DNA of 64,000 bases from Shewanella colwelliana ATCC 39565 (GCF_000518705.1 NZ_JAEC01000025.1:18036-82035), one strand, 5' to 3'; numbered from the stretch's first letter, positions 35,427 to 45,567 are shown. Notes: generated from the sequence alone by a model not told the origin. Numbers and translations are program-made.

Positions 35427-35827
35427 AACCATCTTTGCCAATACAAAATAGTGACGTAATGACCAATGACTATGTAATGGTTGATGGTTTGCATACCGTC
35501 GCCGAGGCGATAAGGCTCGCTATCAGCCATAATGTCAGTATGTTGTTGGTTAATAAGCGCCATGAGCATGATGAGTTTGGTATGGTTTTGATGAGCGATA
35601 TTGCGCGTAAGGTGCTCGCAAAAGACAAATCACCTGAGCGGGTCAATGTTTATGAAATCATGATAAAACCGGTGTTTTCGGTCCATGCAGACATGGATAT
35701 TCGTTATACAGCGCGCTTGTTTGAACGCTTTGGTATTAATAAAGCTCCAGTGATTGAAGCGGGGGAAATTTTGGGTGTTGTGACTTATCACGACATAGTG
35801 CTGAAGGGGATGATGCCTCAAGCATAA
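35423..35827 (+). CDS. CBS-domain protein
   Basis: 134 aa forming a single CBS pair: VMTNDYVMVDGLHTVAEAIR and IMIKPVFSVHADMDIRYTAR, each followed by a LVNKR / APVIEA strand and GVVTYHDIV. CBS pairs bind adenine nucleotides or SAM. Last gene of the DUF1538 operon. It may tell the transporter about cell energy state. Confidence 0.9.
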   Translation: MKPSLPIQNSDVMTNDYVMVDGLHTVAEAIRLAISHNVSMLLVNKRHEHDEFGMVLMSDIARKVLAKDKSPERVNVYEIMIKPVFSVHADMDIRYTARLFERFGINKAPVIEAGEILGVVTYHDIVLKGMMPQA

Positions 35828-35832
35828 GACCA

Positions 35833-35870
35833 AATAAAAGTGGGTGTCATCGTGACACCCACTTTTATTT
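35833..35870. terminator. Bidirectional terminator
   Basis: 17-bp stem, AATAAAAGTGGGTGTCA pairing with its complement across a TCG loop, between the CBS gene and the convergent glutaredoxin gene. Confidence 0.88.
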
Positions 35871-35885
35871 TGCTAGTGTAAAACC

Positions 35886-36242
35886 TTAAGCGAAGCGTTG
35901 GTTGAGATAGTTGATAATGTCTGATGACTCATACATCCACTGCGTTTCACCATTTTCTTCGATACGTAAACAAGGCACCATCGCTTTGCCACCTTGGCTC
36001 ACAAGCGTTTGTTGATGCAACTCTTGTTTGGCATCGACGGTCTCAATATTCAATCCTTGACGGCGAATTGTTCTGCGAACTTTTACGCAAAATGGGCAAG
36101 CAGGATATTGATAAAGCTGTATAGATTTGGTTACTTCATCCACTTTTGCTTGTTCTGCTAGCGGGCGCTGACGCTTCTTAGGTGCGAAGATAAAATTAAA
36201 AAATAGAATAATGCGGCCTAATACCCAACGAACAATAAACAT
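35886..36242 (-). CDS. Membrane-anchored glutaredoxin
   Basis: 118 aa from ATG 36242, with GGAG six bases upstream. In-frame TTG codons upstream are less likely. One N-terminal membrane helix (FIVRWVLGRIILFFNFIF) precedes a glutaredoxin domain with active site CPFC in LYQYPACPFCVKVRR and the cis-Pro region KAMVPCLRIEE. It would reduce disulfides or glutathione adducts at the inner membrane, cytosolic side. Confidence 0.9.
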   Translation of the reverse strand: MFIVRWVLGRIILFFNFIFAPKKRQRPLAEQAKVDEVTKSIQLYQYPACPFCVKVRRTIRRQGLNIETVDAKQELHQQTLVSQGGKAMVPCLRIEENGETQWMYESSDIINYLNQRFA

Positions 36243-36341
36243 CAACAACTCCTTATCATATTTGATGTGGCGGATTTTAACCTAAGCGTGATGGGGATCA
36301 AAGAAAATTTAGCGTGATGGGGAGATAAGCCAACAAAATGA

Positions 36342-36374
36342 ATAAAGGGAGTGATTAAGCACTCCCTTTATTTT
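36342..36374 (-). terminator. Terminator downstream of DUF748 gene
   Basis: 13-bp stem AATAAAGGGAGTG / CACTCCCTTTATT, loop ATTAAG, just beyond the minus-strand stop at 36391. Confidence 0.8.
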
Positions 36375-36390
36375 CTGGTAATACAGGTGG

Positions 36391-39300
36391 TTAGTTTGCA
36401 CTCAATGTCAATAATGCTTGGTTTGCGCTAGCATCCACATCAACGCGACTGTCGAGCACAAATACCCGTTCAGCACCAATGTTGGCGCTATCGACTAGAT
36501 AGGTCTTTACCGATAATGCGCGTTGTTGGGCTAACACACCTAACGCATCATCTGACAAGGTTTGGGCCGCATGGCAGTAGTTATATAAGGCGATATGCCA
36601 ACGGGTCGCTAACTCATCTTCCGTCAGCGGCTTTTCTCCATATTCTGCAAGGATCTGCGATTTAACGTCGGTAGCGGAAAGTTGAAGTTCATCTTGATAG
36701 AGGCGTTTGAGCGCATCAGAAAGTATACCGCTAGTAGGGTAAGTGCTAGGCGTTAAATTGGCGGGTAGAGTGTTGACTTCAATACCTGCAATTTTTGCCA
36801 GTTTTTGCTGCAATGCCTGTGTCATTAGGGCTTGGCTGTCGGCAATCTCATCGACGGCCCCTTTGGCGCTTAAGGTCAGCATTGGGCGGCTTTCTAGGCC
36901 TTTGGCTAAGTTGTCCAACAACTTCTGGCTGGCGGCAGGGAGCTTGCTTTCCCCTGCATTAAAAGGCACTTTGTCGAGTTCATCATCAGAGCCAAGTAGG
37001 CCCGCCAACAGACTAAATGGCGCGGTAACAGCTTTAGTGATCACATTAGTAAACGCCGTCGCAATAATGCTACCGAAACTGAAGCTAGGTTCGTCAAGAT
37101 CGCCTGATACCTGCAGCCCTAAATCAATCACGCCATGTCTATCTTGCAGCAAAGCAATAGCCAAGGTGATGGGCAGTGAGGTTGCTAGGCTACTGTCACT
37201 GGGCTTCCCTAATTGCAGTTGGTCGACCACTAAGTGGTTATCGCCGACGAGCTGGTTGTTCTCAAGCTGGTAGTTAAGATCGAGTGAGAGTAGACCTTTA
37301 TCAATATAGTAACCTGCATAGGTACCTGAGTAAGGGTTAACCGATGTTAGCTCTACATGCTTAAAGCTGAGGGCGAGGTCAAGAAACGGTTGCGCAAGGA
37401 GTGGGTTGATTTGTCCTTTTAAGCTAACAGGCGCATAGCGATCAATTTTGCCTAAAATATCAACGCTAGCAGGTTGTTCACTGCTGGATGATAAATTGGC
37501 GATGTTGCCAGATAAGTGCTCGATGCTGGCTGCAAAATTTGGCGTTAACGAATTATCTGCAAAAAAGGTTGAGCCATCGTTAAAGGCAATATTATTAATC
37601 GATAGTGCCAATGGTGCTGAGTCGCTGTTGACCTCCGGTTTCGACGCTGGCTTAGTGTCGGGTCTTTGCACCATGAGTTCTTGGAAGTTGGTACTACGGT
37701 CTTCGGCAATCAAAATGCGGCTAAAAGGCTGGCTAAGTGTCACTTGATCTATGCTTAATTGGTTTGCCGCTTTGTCGAACGTCAATTGATTAATGTCTAA
37801 GGTTTGCCATTTTAGCAGGGGCTGCTGCTTAATGGTGTCTTTAATCAGTAGCTGTTTAACTTGCAATGCGCCTTGATAGGTTACATTGGTGCTGGCATCT
37901 GCCTGAAGTTGGCCTTGGGTACTAAATAATCCATCCTCTAAATTGATGTTGAGGTACAAAGACAAATAGGGCTGAAATTGTGTGAGGGCAAGGTTAGCCA
38001 TAGTGATTTGGCTATCTATTTTTTGAGTGGCGGGATCAACGGCTCCTTGTGAAGTAAGTGTACCTTGCTGGTTAACATTGAGTGCTAATTGATACTCGAT
38101 GGGCGAGGTTAACGCTGCGTCAACTGGCCCCGTGCTCAGACTGATATCGCCAATTTCCCATAGGTTTTCATCACCAAGTAATTGCTCTTTGAGGTTAACC
38201 TTGTAGTCACTTATTTTGATTTGGCTGAGTGTTGCATGCCATGGCTGAGTTTGAGCTGATGGCGTGGTCGCAAGTTGCGCTGCTGGCTCATCTTTTGGTG
38301 GTTGGGCATGCTTTTTCTGCATCTGTTTAGGCATAAATAATGGTACTAAGTCGACACCCGTTTTATCTAAGTGCGCATTGAGCGTTAGGTTGTTGGTCGT
38401 TAATGTATCCACAACAACACTTTTGTTGGCCAGATCGAAATTGATGCCTTTAAAGGCAAAGGAGTCAAGGGCGACAATAGACGCTTGTTGATGGCTAACA
38501 TTGAGTTGCTTAAGGTCAAGCTCGCCATTATTCAGGGTCGCCTGTAGGTGTTGATTTTCGAATCCAAATTGATAGTCAGTGCTAAAGTCTAGCAACCCTT
38601 TGTCTAGTTTCACCTGAAACTCGTCAGCGATAAACGTCCAAAATTGTGGCAAGTGGATATTCTGCAGACTGATGTCGCCAACGACGTTAAAAGGCGTGAG
38701 TTGCACTTGGCCTTTCAGCTGCATTAATCCACCGTGTCTACCAACAAATTCAATATCATACCGATTAACCTTGCTAGAAGGTTCGTTGGAGATCTGAGTT
38801 GATAATGGCGTGTTTGAATCAAATGCCGCAATGTTAAGCTGGATACTTGGATAGGTCACTTCGCCTTGAGTGACCTCATCAATGAGGTTTAGGTTGGCGT
38901 CGACAATGGCCAAGTCTGTGAATAGAAAGTGAGGTATCGCTGCTGAGGCGGCATCATCTTCTGCTTGAGCTTCAGTGTCGTTATTATTTGCCAAATGCTC
39001 AATGATGTCAGAAAAATTAAACCTTAACGGTTCGTCACTGATCACACGTTTTATGTGGGCATAAGGCCCATTGAGTTCGATATTAGTGACACTGTAGCCC
39101 CAGTTTAAAATTGATCACCAAAACTGATACTCAAAAGAGAGCTGATGAAACCCCACAAAGGGAGTGCCATCGGCCTCTTTGATGGCAAAATTATCCAAGC
39201 TTACAGCTAACGTAAAAGGATTGATGGCAACGTCAGATAACACCACTTCTCTGTTAAGCATTTGAGAGAGCTGTTTGGGGGCTTGCTGTTGTACTATGTA

Positions 39301-39432
39301 GGGAGCAAGCATACCTAATAGAAGTGTCCATATTAAATATATTAGGGTGGAAATCCCTATATATCGTTGATATCTAGGCAGTTGTGTGTATTGTTGTCTT
39401 AGGCGAGAAAGTGGTGATGAGACGACAGACAT
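36391..39432 (-). pseudogene. AsmA-like DUF748 protein, interrupted by an in-frame TGA
   Basis: From the ATG at 39432 the frame runs to a TGA at 39115-39117 and then continues in the same frame to 36391, about 1013 codons in all. The join reads SFEYQFW-stop-SILNWGYSV. The downstream sequence VTNIELNGPYAHIKR continues the family without a gap. The first part has a membrane anchor (YIGISTLIYLIWTLLLGMLA). The rest is long beta-rich DUF748 and ends with an OmpA-like ALSVKTYLVDSANIGAERVF tail. Homologues are intermembrane lipid-transfer-like proteins. As read, the gene yields a 105-residue fragment unless TGA is read through, a mutation or a sequencing error. Confidence 0.75.
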
Positions 39433-39599
39433 AATGACCCTAATGTTAAATTGAACCGTTCCGGTGGTTGCTAATAGTGAGTGACTAGGCTTATCGCTGT
39501 GACATAGCCAGATCAACCACTATAATTTTAGTAGCATTATTGTCGATTATGCATTTATACACATCTAATTTCAGAGTTTTTTTGAGATAAATTGTAGAT

Positions 39600-40601
39600 A
39601 TGACGAGATTTTATCTAGATGGGCAGCTCTATGACGCTCAAGAAGGGGAGTCGGTACTCGATACCTTAATTCGCCATGGTCAGCAAGTGAACTACTCCTG
39701 CAAAAAAGGGGTCTGTAAGACCTGCCTAGTTCAGCACCTTGAGGGCGATATTAATATCGGCGCACAAAGGGGGCTCACGTCAGGGCTAAAAGCTCGGCAC
39801 TATATTTGCGCGTGTCAGGCTGTGGTATCCGATGAGCTGAAATTAAAGTCAATTCTGCCTCATGATCTGTTTACACCTGCGGTGCTTGAGCAAAAACAGT
39901 ATCTTAATCAGTCCATTGTTCGTATCGCATTGAAGGTCGAACAAGGCTTTATTCATCAAGCCGGTCAATATATCAATTTAAGACGGTTTGATGGTGTCAC
40001 GCGTAGCTATTCGTTAACTAATTCACCAAGTGATGACTTACTCGAGCTACATGTTAGGCGAAAGTACAATGGCCAGTTCAGTGATTGGCTCTATCACCAA
40101 GCCAATATTGGTGAAAAACTGCTGGTGCAGGGGCCCATGGGAGCAAGTAGTTACGATAGTCAATGCCAAGACAATAAGCTTATCGTTATTGCGTTTGGCA
40201 GTGGCTTAGGTGTGGCGGTCAGTATTGTGCGTGAAGCTCTGTCTCATCGCCATCAAGGTGAGATTCATCTTTATGTGGGTGGACGTGAGATGGACGATCT
40301 ATACCTACACGCAGAGTTGCTGCAGATGATGCTAGAGCATCGTCACTTTTTCTATCATGCCTGCATTACTGGTCACCATGATGTTATGCCCTCTGGGCGC
40401 AGAGTGATGCTGGGAGACCCGTTTAATGAAGCCGTTAAAGCACACAAGTTTGACCGTCAGCAACACCTGTTTTTATGCGGCGAGCCCAGCTTAGTTAATC
40501 AAAGCCGTAAAATGGCTTTTTTAAATGGTTTTCCGATTGAGCGGGTACACACACTTTCTTTTGAATATAAAGATCTACGCACGCGCCCTAGGGATTTATA
40601 G
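39600..40601 (+). CDS. 2Fe-2S ferredoxin / FAD-dependent NAD(P)H oxidoreductase
   Basis: 333 aa. The N-terminal plant-type ferredoxin domain has SCKKGVCKTCLVQ and a distal ICAC (four Cys ligands). A ferredoxin-reductase-like domain follows: FAD binding RSYSLTNSP, NAD binding VIAFGSGLGVAVSIV, and LFLCGEPSLVN near the end. The domain order matches phenol hydroxylase/CDP-glucose reductase-type electron-transfer proteins. The electron acceptor is unknown. Confidence 0.9.
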   Translation: MTRFYLDGQLYDAQEGESVLDTLIRHGQQVNYSCKKGVCKTCLVQHLEGDINIGAQRGLTSGLKARHYICACQAVVSDELKLKSILPHDLFTPAVLEQKQYLNQSIVRIALKVEQGFIHQAGQYINLRRFDGVTRSYSLTNSPSDDLLELHVRRKYNGQFSDWLYHQANIGEKLLVQGPMGASSYDSQCQDNKLIVIAFGSGLGVAVSIVREALSHRHQGEIHLYVGGREMDDLYLHAELLQMMLEHRHFFYHACITGHHDVMPSGRRVMLGDPFNEAVKAHKFDRQQHLFLCGEPSLVNQSRKMAFLNGFPIERVHTLSFEYKDLRTRPRDL

Positions 40602-40728
40602 GCAACAATAATTAAGTGATAACGAGTGTATTGGGTTGCGGTTTTTTGTTTTCATGCTAACATCATGTTAAATATAGAAATAGCCCTAAAACTTGTTAGC
40701 GAGAGCATTGAAATTTCAAGGACGGAAT

Positions 40729-41163
40729 ATGCTAATTAGAATTGCCATAGAAGAAGACTTATCGGTTTTATCCGCACAGTTTGATTTATATCGTCAAAGC
40801 CTTGGTCAGCTGCCAGCCCCCGATGATTCTAAGGACTTTATTCAATCTCGATTACAAGAAAACGACTCGGTAATATTCATTGCTCAATTGGAGAGTGAAA
40901 TTCTTGGGTTTATTCAGTTGTATCCCTCGTTCTCTTCTCGATTACTCAAACCCTTATGGTATTTTGACGATATTTTTGTTGTCGAGTCTCAGCGCAATAA
41001 AGGTATTGCTACCGCTCTCATCCACAAAGCCAAGGAGCTTGCTGATGAAACAAATGTGCTCGCGGTGCGTCGAGAGCATCTTGATGAGGATGGATTTTTG
41101 ATGATTGACAACGATGACTCTAAATCAGTCTTTGAATCCTTCTCACGGGCTGCCGTCATTTAA
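40729..41163 (+). CDS. GNAT N-acetyltransferase
   Basis: 144 aa from ATG 40729 with AAGGACGGA upstream. An in-frame TTG at 40693 is less likely. Typical GNAT: FIAQLESEILGFIQLYPSFS, then the acetyl-CoA loop VVESQRNKGIATALIHKA (Q/RxxGxG/A form). Substrate unknown. Confidence 0.88.
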   Translation: MLIRIAIEEDLSVLSAQFDLYRQSLGQLPAPDDSKDFIQSRLQENDSVIFIAQLESEILGFIQLYPSFSSRLLKPLWYFDDIFVVESQRNKGIATALIHKAKELADETNVLAVRREHLDEDGFLMIDNDDSKSVFESFSRAAVI

Positions 41164-41181
41164 TATTCTGATTCTTTCATT

Positions 41182-41214
41182 AAAGCGCGTTGTGGTAACA
41201 TAACGCGTTTTTTT
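41182..41214 (+). terminator. Terminator downstream of GNAT gene
   Basis: CGCGTT / AACGCG stem with a ten-base loop followed by a run of T. Confidence 0.7.
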
Positions 41215-41237
41215 ATGCTTAATGGTTGGAGAGAAGA

Positions 41238-41942
41238 TTGAATAAGAGCGTGATCACCAATGTCGTTGCAGCGGCATTAATGACAATTGGATATTTTTTT
41301 GCGGCCCCAATTTTATTAAGTGTGGGCTTATTTGCTTTATCAGGCGCGGCAACCAATTGGTTAGCTATCCATATGCTGTTTGAAAAGGTACCAGGGTTAT
41401 ATGGCTCCGGTGTCGTCCCCGCGCATTTTGAAGAGTTTAAGGCGGGCATTGCTTCATTGATGATGGAGCAGTTTTTTACTGACGAAAACATCGATAAGTT
41501 TTTATCAGAGCAGGGGAGTGGCGCGGCTAAAATAAATCTTCAGCCTGTGATTGAAAATGTTGACATGACTCCGGCTTTTAATGCATTAGTGACCACGGTA
41601 GAGCAATCTTCTCTTGGTGGCATGTTGGCGATGTTTGGTGGTAGCGAAGCTATAGCGCCTCTTAAAGAACCGTTTATTCATAAAATGAAAAGCTCCTTAA
41701 TTGAAATTTCACAAAGTGAAGATTTCTATGAACTATTGAAAAATGAGATAGAACAGCCTGATGTTATGGCTGATCTTAGGGCAAAAATTAGCGCCATTGT
41801 GCATCAAAGGCTACAAGAGCTAACGCCGCAGTTAGTTAAAGAGATTATTCAACAGATGATTAAGAAACATCTTGGTTGGTTAGTCGTGTGGGGCGGGGTG
41901 TTTGGTGGGTTAATTGGCCTTGTGGCTGGACTCATTACATAA
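41238..41942 (+). CDS. DUF445 family membrane protein
   Basis: 234 aa from TTG 41238, five bases after GGAGAG. TTG 41226 is an alternative. N-terminal helices (VVAAALMTIGYFFAAPILL), then GAATNWLAIHMLFEKVPGLY and PAHFEEFKAGIASLM, the DUF445 signature, and a C-terminal membrane helix (WGGVFGGLIGLVAGLI). Function unknown. Confidence 0.85.
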   Translation: MNKSVITNVVAAALMTIGYFFAAPILLSVGLFALSGAATNWLAIHMLFEKVPGLYGSGVVPAHFEEFKAGIASLMMEQFFTDENIDKFLSEQGSGAAKINLQPVIENVDMTPAFNALVTTVEQSSLGGMLAMFGGSEAIAPLKEPFIHKMKSSLIEISQSEDFYELLKNEIEQPDVMADLRAKISAIVHQRLQELTPQLVKEIIQQMIKKHLGWLVVWGGVFGGLIGLVAGLIT

Positions 41943-41943
41943 T

Positions 41944-41969
41944 AAAAAGGGAGCTTAGCTCCCTTTTTT
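41944..41969 (+). terminator. Terminator downstream of DUF445 gene
   Basis: AAAAAGGGAGC / GCTCCCTTTTTT stem with TTA loop. Confidence 0.88.
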
Positions 41970-41997
41970 ACTTTTTGGATATGCATAGAGGTGTTAA

Positions 41998-42360
41998 ATG
42001 GAAGAAACAGTTAATCAAGACGGGCACATTAATTACCTTGAGATCCCCGTGCGTGCTATGGCACCAACCAAGGCATTTTTTAGTCAGGTTTTTGGCTGGG
42101 AATTTGTTGATTATGGTGAGACCTACAGCTGTTTTATTAATGCAGGGATTAACGGTGGTTTTACGCTTTCTGACCACAGCTTTAGTTTGGCTAACGGTGC
42201 GCCACTCATTGTTATCTATGCCACACAATTAACGCAAACAATGGCCAAAGTGACCGAGGCTGGCGGTGAAATTAGCCAAGCTATTTTTACCTTCCCAGGT
42301 GGGCGTCGTTTTCATTTTAAGGACCCAAATGGCAATGAATTTGCGGTTTGGTCAGAATAA
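41998..42360 (+). CDS. VOC (glyoxalase/bleomycin-resistance-like) protein
   Basis: 120 aa single VOC domain: INYLEIPVRAMAPTKAFFSQ, VFGWEFVDYG, and C-terminal FHFKDPNGNEFAVWSE with the Glu metal ligand. Members are metal-dependent isomerases or ligand-binding proteins. Substrate unknown. One base before the next start codon, so translationally coupled. Confidence 0.9.
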   Translation: MEETVNQDGHINYLEIPVRAMAPTKAFFSQVFGWEFVDYGETYSCFINAGINGGFTLSDHSFSLANGAPLIVIYATQLTQTMAKVTEAGGEISQAIFTFPGGRRFHFKDPNGNEFAVWSE

Positions 42361-42361
42361 T

Positions 42362-42709
42362 ATGCCACACTGTATCATAGAGTATTCAGCGTCGTTAGAG
42401 ACTGATATCGATATCGCTCAGCTTGTTGAGGCGGTTCACAAGGGGGCGATAGACTCGGCGTTATTTGACGCCGCTGCTGTGAAGTCTCGCTGTATTCCTG
42501 TGTCACATTCTAAGGTGGGTATGTTGGCTGATGGGCGATTTATCCATATCACCTTCAAGATTATGCCTGGGCGTAGCACAGAACAGAAACAGTTGCTCAG
42601 TAACAGTGTCTATCGGCAGATAGTCATTCTTAATCAGTCGATCGACAGCCTGACAATGGAAGTGTTGGAGCTAGACAAGCGTCATTACTTTAAGTGGACT
42701 AACGAATAA
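42362..42709 (+). CDS. 5-carboxymethyl-2-hydroxymuconate delta-isomerase family protein
   Basis: 115 aa beginning MPHCIIEYSASLETDIDIAQ with the catalytic N-terminal Pro next to Met. The family blocks SRCIPVSHSKVGMLADGRF and FIHITFKIMPGRS follow. In homoprotocatechuate breakdown it isomerises CHM. No other genes of that pathway are nearby, so the true substrate may differ. Confidence 0.9.
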   Translation: MPHCIIEYSASLETDIDIAQLVEAVHKGAIDSALFDAAAVKSRCIPVSHSKVGMLADGRFIHITFKIMPGRSTEQKQLLSNSVYRQIVILNQSIDSLTMEVLELDKRHYFKWTNE

Positions 42710-42765
42710 TTTGACTGGACCGAATTGATCCAGTATTCCCTGATTTAAGCAGCTCTAGGAGTATT

Positions 42766-43539
42766 TTGTCAGTGGTGCGTTTTGAACAGATAGGACAGTT
42801 ACTAAGCATAGCTTGCCTGTTATGCAGTTTTTCAGTGGTTAGCGCGGGAACCATGAGGGTTTGTGTCGATCACTATCCGCCGTTTCAGGTGTTATCTGCT
42901 GATGCGGAGCCGATTGGTGAAAATATTGCTGCATTACGATTGATGGCTAAGCTGCTTGAACATGACTTAAGTTTTGAAACTAGTCCCAATTTTGCGCGTT
43001 GCTTACACATGCTAGAAGGGGGCCGTGTTGATGTGGTCGCGGGGTTAATCGATAAGCCAGAACGCCACACTTACAGCTATTTTTTGCCCTTTAGACCCGA
43101 TAGTCGTTACGTATTTATTAGCCTCAAAGGTTTCAACAATGTCAAGGATTATGAGGGACTGATTGACGCCTCTATTGGGGTTTCGAGAGAAACGCAATAT
43201 TTTGAGCGTTTCGACAATGATCAGCGCCTACGTAAAGTCATGACCAACGATATGATTTCTGCCACGAATATGTTGCTGCGAAGCCGTTTCGATATTTTAA
43301 TATTACCCAAGGTTGTATTGCCCAGCCTCAAGAAATACTATCCAGAATTTGAACAGAAATTAAAGGTTCACCCCTATACGTATGAAGAGATTAGGCCGAT
43401 TTATTTTGGTGTGAGTAAAAAGCATCAGATGAATATTTCACTGCTTGAGATGGAACGTATTATTGGTGAGGCCTATGAGCAAGAACGATTTATGAGCGAA
43501 GTTGAACAGTTTATCTTGGAGCATATTGAGCTGTATTAA
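42766..43539 (+). CDS. Periplasmic solute-binding protein (SBP_bac_3 type)
   Basis: 257 aa from TTG 42766 with AGGAG six bases upstream. Signal peptide (IACLLCSFSVVSAG) followed by MRVCVDHYPPFQVLS, a lineup typical of amino-acid-binding proteins. FARCLHMLEGGRVDVVAGL and GVSRETQYF match. No ABC permease nearby, as for many Shewanella orphan binding proteins. Confidence 0.85.
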   Translation: MSVVRFEQIGQLLSIACLLCSFSVVSAGTMRVCVDHYPPFQVLSADAEPIGENIAALRLMAKLLEHDLSFETSPNFARCLHMLEGGRVDVVAGLIDKPERHTYSYFLPFRPDSRYVFISLKGFNNVKDYEGLIDASIGVSRETQYFERFDNDQRLRKVMTNDMISATNMLLRSRFDILILPKVVLPSLKKYYPEFEQKLKVHPYTYEEIRPIYFGVSKKHQMNISLLEMERIIGEAYEQERFMSEVEQFILEHIELY

Positions 43540-43565
43540 AAAAGAGACCCTAGGGTCTCTTTTTT
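43538..43565. terminator. Bidirectional terminator
   Basis: 13-bp stem AAAAAAGAGACCC / GGGTCTCTTTTTT with a TA loop between the solute-binding protein gene and convergent asnB. Confidence 0.9.
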
Positions 43566-43576
43566 GTTATTCCAAT

Positions 43577-45235
43577 CTAGTAGGCGCTCTCATGAACAGA
43601 TTGCACCGCACGGCCTGAGGGGTCAATGATCCCTTGTAAGCTTTCATCCCAAGCGAGTGCTTCAGGGGTAGAGCAAGCGACAGACTTGCCACCAGGGACG
43701 GTTTCCGCAGCCGATGCAAGCGGGAAATGTTCTTCAAAGAAGCAACGATAGAAGTAAGCTTCTTTTGTTTCTGGCGTGTTATAGGGGAACCTAAATTTGG
43801 CATTGGCCAGTTGTAGGTCATCGACCTGCTCAGCAGCATGATCTTTCAGCCCGTCGATCCATGAATAGCCTACACCATCACTAAACTGCTCTTTTTGACG
43901 CCATGCAACCTCTTTAGGTAATTTGTGCTCAAACGCCTGACGTAAAATGTGTTTTTCGATCCGGCCGTCTTTAGACATTTTGGCTTCTGGATTGATTCGC
44001 ATGGCGGTGTCGATAAACGCTTTGTCCAAGAAAGGCACGCGGGCTTCTAAGCCCCAAGCGGCCATGGCCTTGTTGGCGCGTAGGCAATCAAACAGGTGAA
44101 GCTTATCCAGTTTACGCACTAGCTCTTCATGGAATGCCTGTGCATTAGGGGCTTTATGGAAGTAAAGATAACCGCCAAATAGCTCATCAGCTCCTTCACC
44201 CGACAACACCATTTTAATCCCCATCGCTTTGATCTTACGTGCCATAAGGTACATAGGGGTTGCGGCACGAATAGTGGTGACATCATAGGTTTCTAAGTGA
44301 TAGATCACATCTTTAAGGGCATCGATACCATCTTGAAATGTAAAGGTGATTTCGTGATGAATCGTGCCAATGGCATCGGCAACTTTTTTTGCTGCGATAA
44401 GATCAGGCGCACCCTCTAAGCCAACTGCAAATGAGTGCAACTGTGGCCACCAAGCATCAGACTCGCCATCATCTTCGATGCGACGTTTAGCAAAAGTCTG
44501 GGTTATGGCTGAGATGACTGAGGAATCGAGTCCACCCGATAGCAGTACGCCATAAGGCACATCTGACATCAGCTGACGCTTAACGGCCGCCTCTAAAGCT
44601 TCACGTAGTTCATCGACACTGGCTTCGTTATTTGCCACGGCACTAAATTCACGCCAATCGCGTTGATAATATTGCGCATAGCCAGCTGGTGTTAGATATT
44701 GACCTGGTTTGAACTCCTCAACGGTTTTACATACAGGCATTAATGCTTTCATCTCTGAGGCAACATAGAAGTTACCTTCTGTGTCGTGGCCGGTATAGAG
44801 CGGAATAATACCCATATGATCACGACCCACTAAATAGGTGTCTTTAGTTTTGTCATACAGTACAAAGGCAAAAATACCATTAAGCTTATCGAGAAAATCA
44901 CAGCCATACTCTTGGTAAAGCGCAAGAATGACTTCGCAATCTGAGTTGGTTTGGTAGCTGTATTTATCGCCTAACTCAGCTTTAAGTTCTTTATGGTTAT
45001 AGATCTCACCGTTAACAGCAAGGATCAGGCTTTCGTCTGTCGATAGCAGTGGCTGAGCACCATGCTCAATATCAACAATGGCTAAGCGCTCGTGAGCCAA
45101 TATGGCTTTGTCGCTACTGTAGATCCCTGACCAATCCGGTCCGCGGTGACGTAATAGCTTGGACATTTCGAGAGCGACTTGACGCAGTGGCGCGGCGTCT
45201 GACTGAATATCTAAAATGGCGAATATTGAACACAT
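43577..45235 (-). CDS. asnB: Asparagine synthetase B, glutamine-hydrolysing
   Basis: 552 aa from ATG 45235 (E. coli 554). Cys2 (MCSIFAILD) is the glutaminase nucleophile, which fixes the start. The N-terminal class II amidotransferase domain ends before the synthetase domain, which carries the pyrophosphate loop LSGGLDSSVISA. GEGADELFGGYLYFHKAP and MAAWGLEARVPFLDK are also conserved. Makes asparagine from aspartate, glutamine and ATP in the cytosol. GGGAGC is the ribosome-binding site. Confidence 0.97.
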   Translation of the reverse strand: MCSIFAILDIQSDAAPLRQVALEMSKLLRHRGPDWSGIYSSDKAILAHERLAIVDIEHGAQPLLSTDESLILAVNGEIYNHKELKAELGDKYSYQTNSDCEVILALYQEYGCDFLDKLNGIFAFVLYDKTKDTYLVGRDHMGIIPLYTGHDTEGNFYVASEMKALMPVCKTVEEFKPGQYLTPAGYAQYYQRDWREFSAVANNEASVDELREALEAAVKRQLMSDVPYGVLLSGGLDSSVISAITQTFAKRRIEDDGESDAWWPQLHSFAVGLEGAPDLIAAKKVADAIGTIHHEITFTFQDGIDALKDVIYHLETYDVTTIRAATPMYLMARKIKAMGIKMVLSGEGADELFGGYLYFHKAPNAQAFHEELVRKLDKLHLFDCLRANKAMAAWGLEARVPFLDKAFIDTAMRINPEAKMSKDGRIEKHILRQAFEHKLPKEVAWRQKEQFSDGVGYSWIDGLKDHAAEQVDDLQLANAKFRFPYNTPETKEAYFYRCFFEEHFPLASAAETVPGGKSVACSTPEALAWDESLQGIIDPSGRAVQSVHESAY

Positions 45236-45567
45236 AACAAAAGCTCCCAAAAACTAACTAAATCTCAATTGCTAATCACTTTGACAGCATTTTTCGCATT
45301 TGCCAAACCAAATTTTTGTGAAAACATCTGTTTTTGGTGGTTTTGGTTGAGGTTTTTGTAGGTGAATGCCGTTTAAAAATGAGATATCTACAACTAATTC
45401 GACATTTTACTGGGAAAAGTTAAGATTTATCCATTTTTGCAGCGTCAGATTTGCACTATCTTAAACTGTTATCTCATTTTTAATGATGGGCAAAAATAGC
45501 GTAATCATGATGATTATATGAACAAAAAAGGCTTCATTAAGAAGCCTTGTCATCGATTAAGGAAGCA
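45236..45567. other. Non-coding interval upstream of asnB
   Basis: 330 bases containing the terminator of the M28 peptidase gene at 45524-45548 and the presumed asnB promoter. The rest is AT-rich without a recognisable regulatory site. Confidence 0.6.
45524..45548 (-). terminator. Terminator of the M28 peptidase gene
   Basis: AAGGCTTC / GAAGCCTT stem with an ATTAA loop. The T tract is on the minus-strand side. Confidence 0.85.

Noticed and set aside
39115..39117. Selenocysteine decoding of the in-frame TGA
   Set aside because: No Cys or Sec position is expected there in DUF748 proteins, and no selenocysteine insertion hairpin is apparent just downstream.
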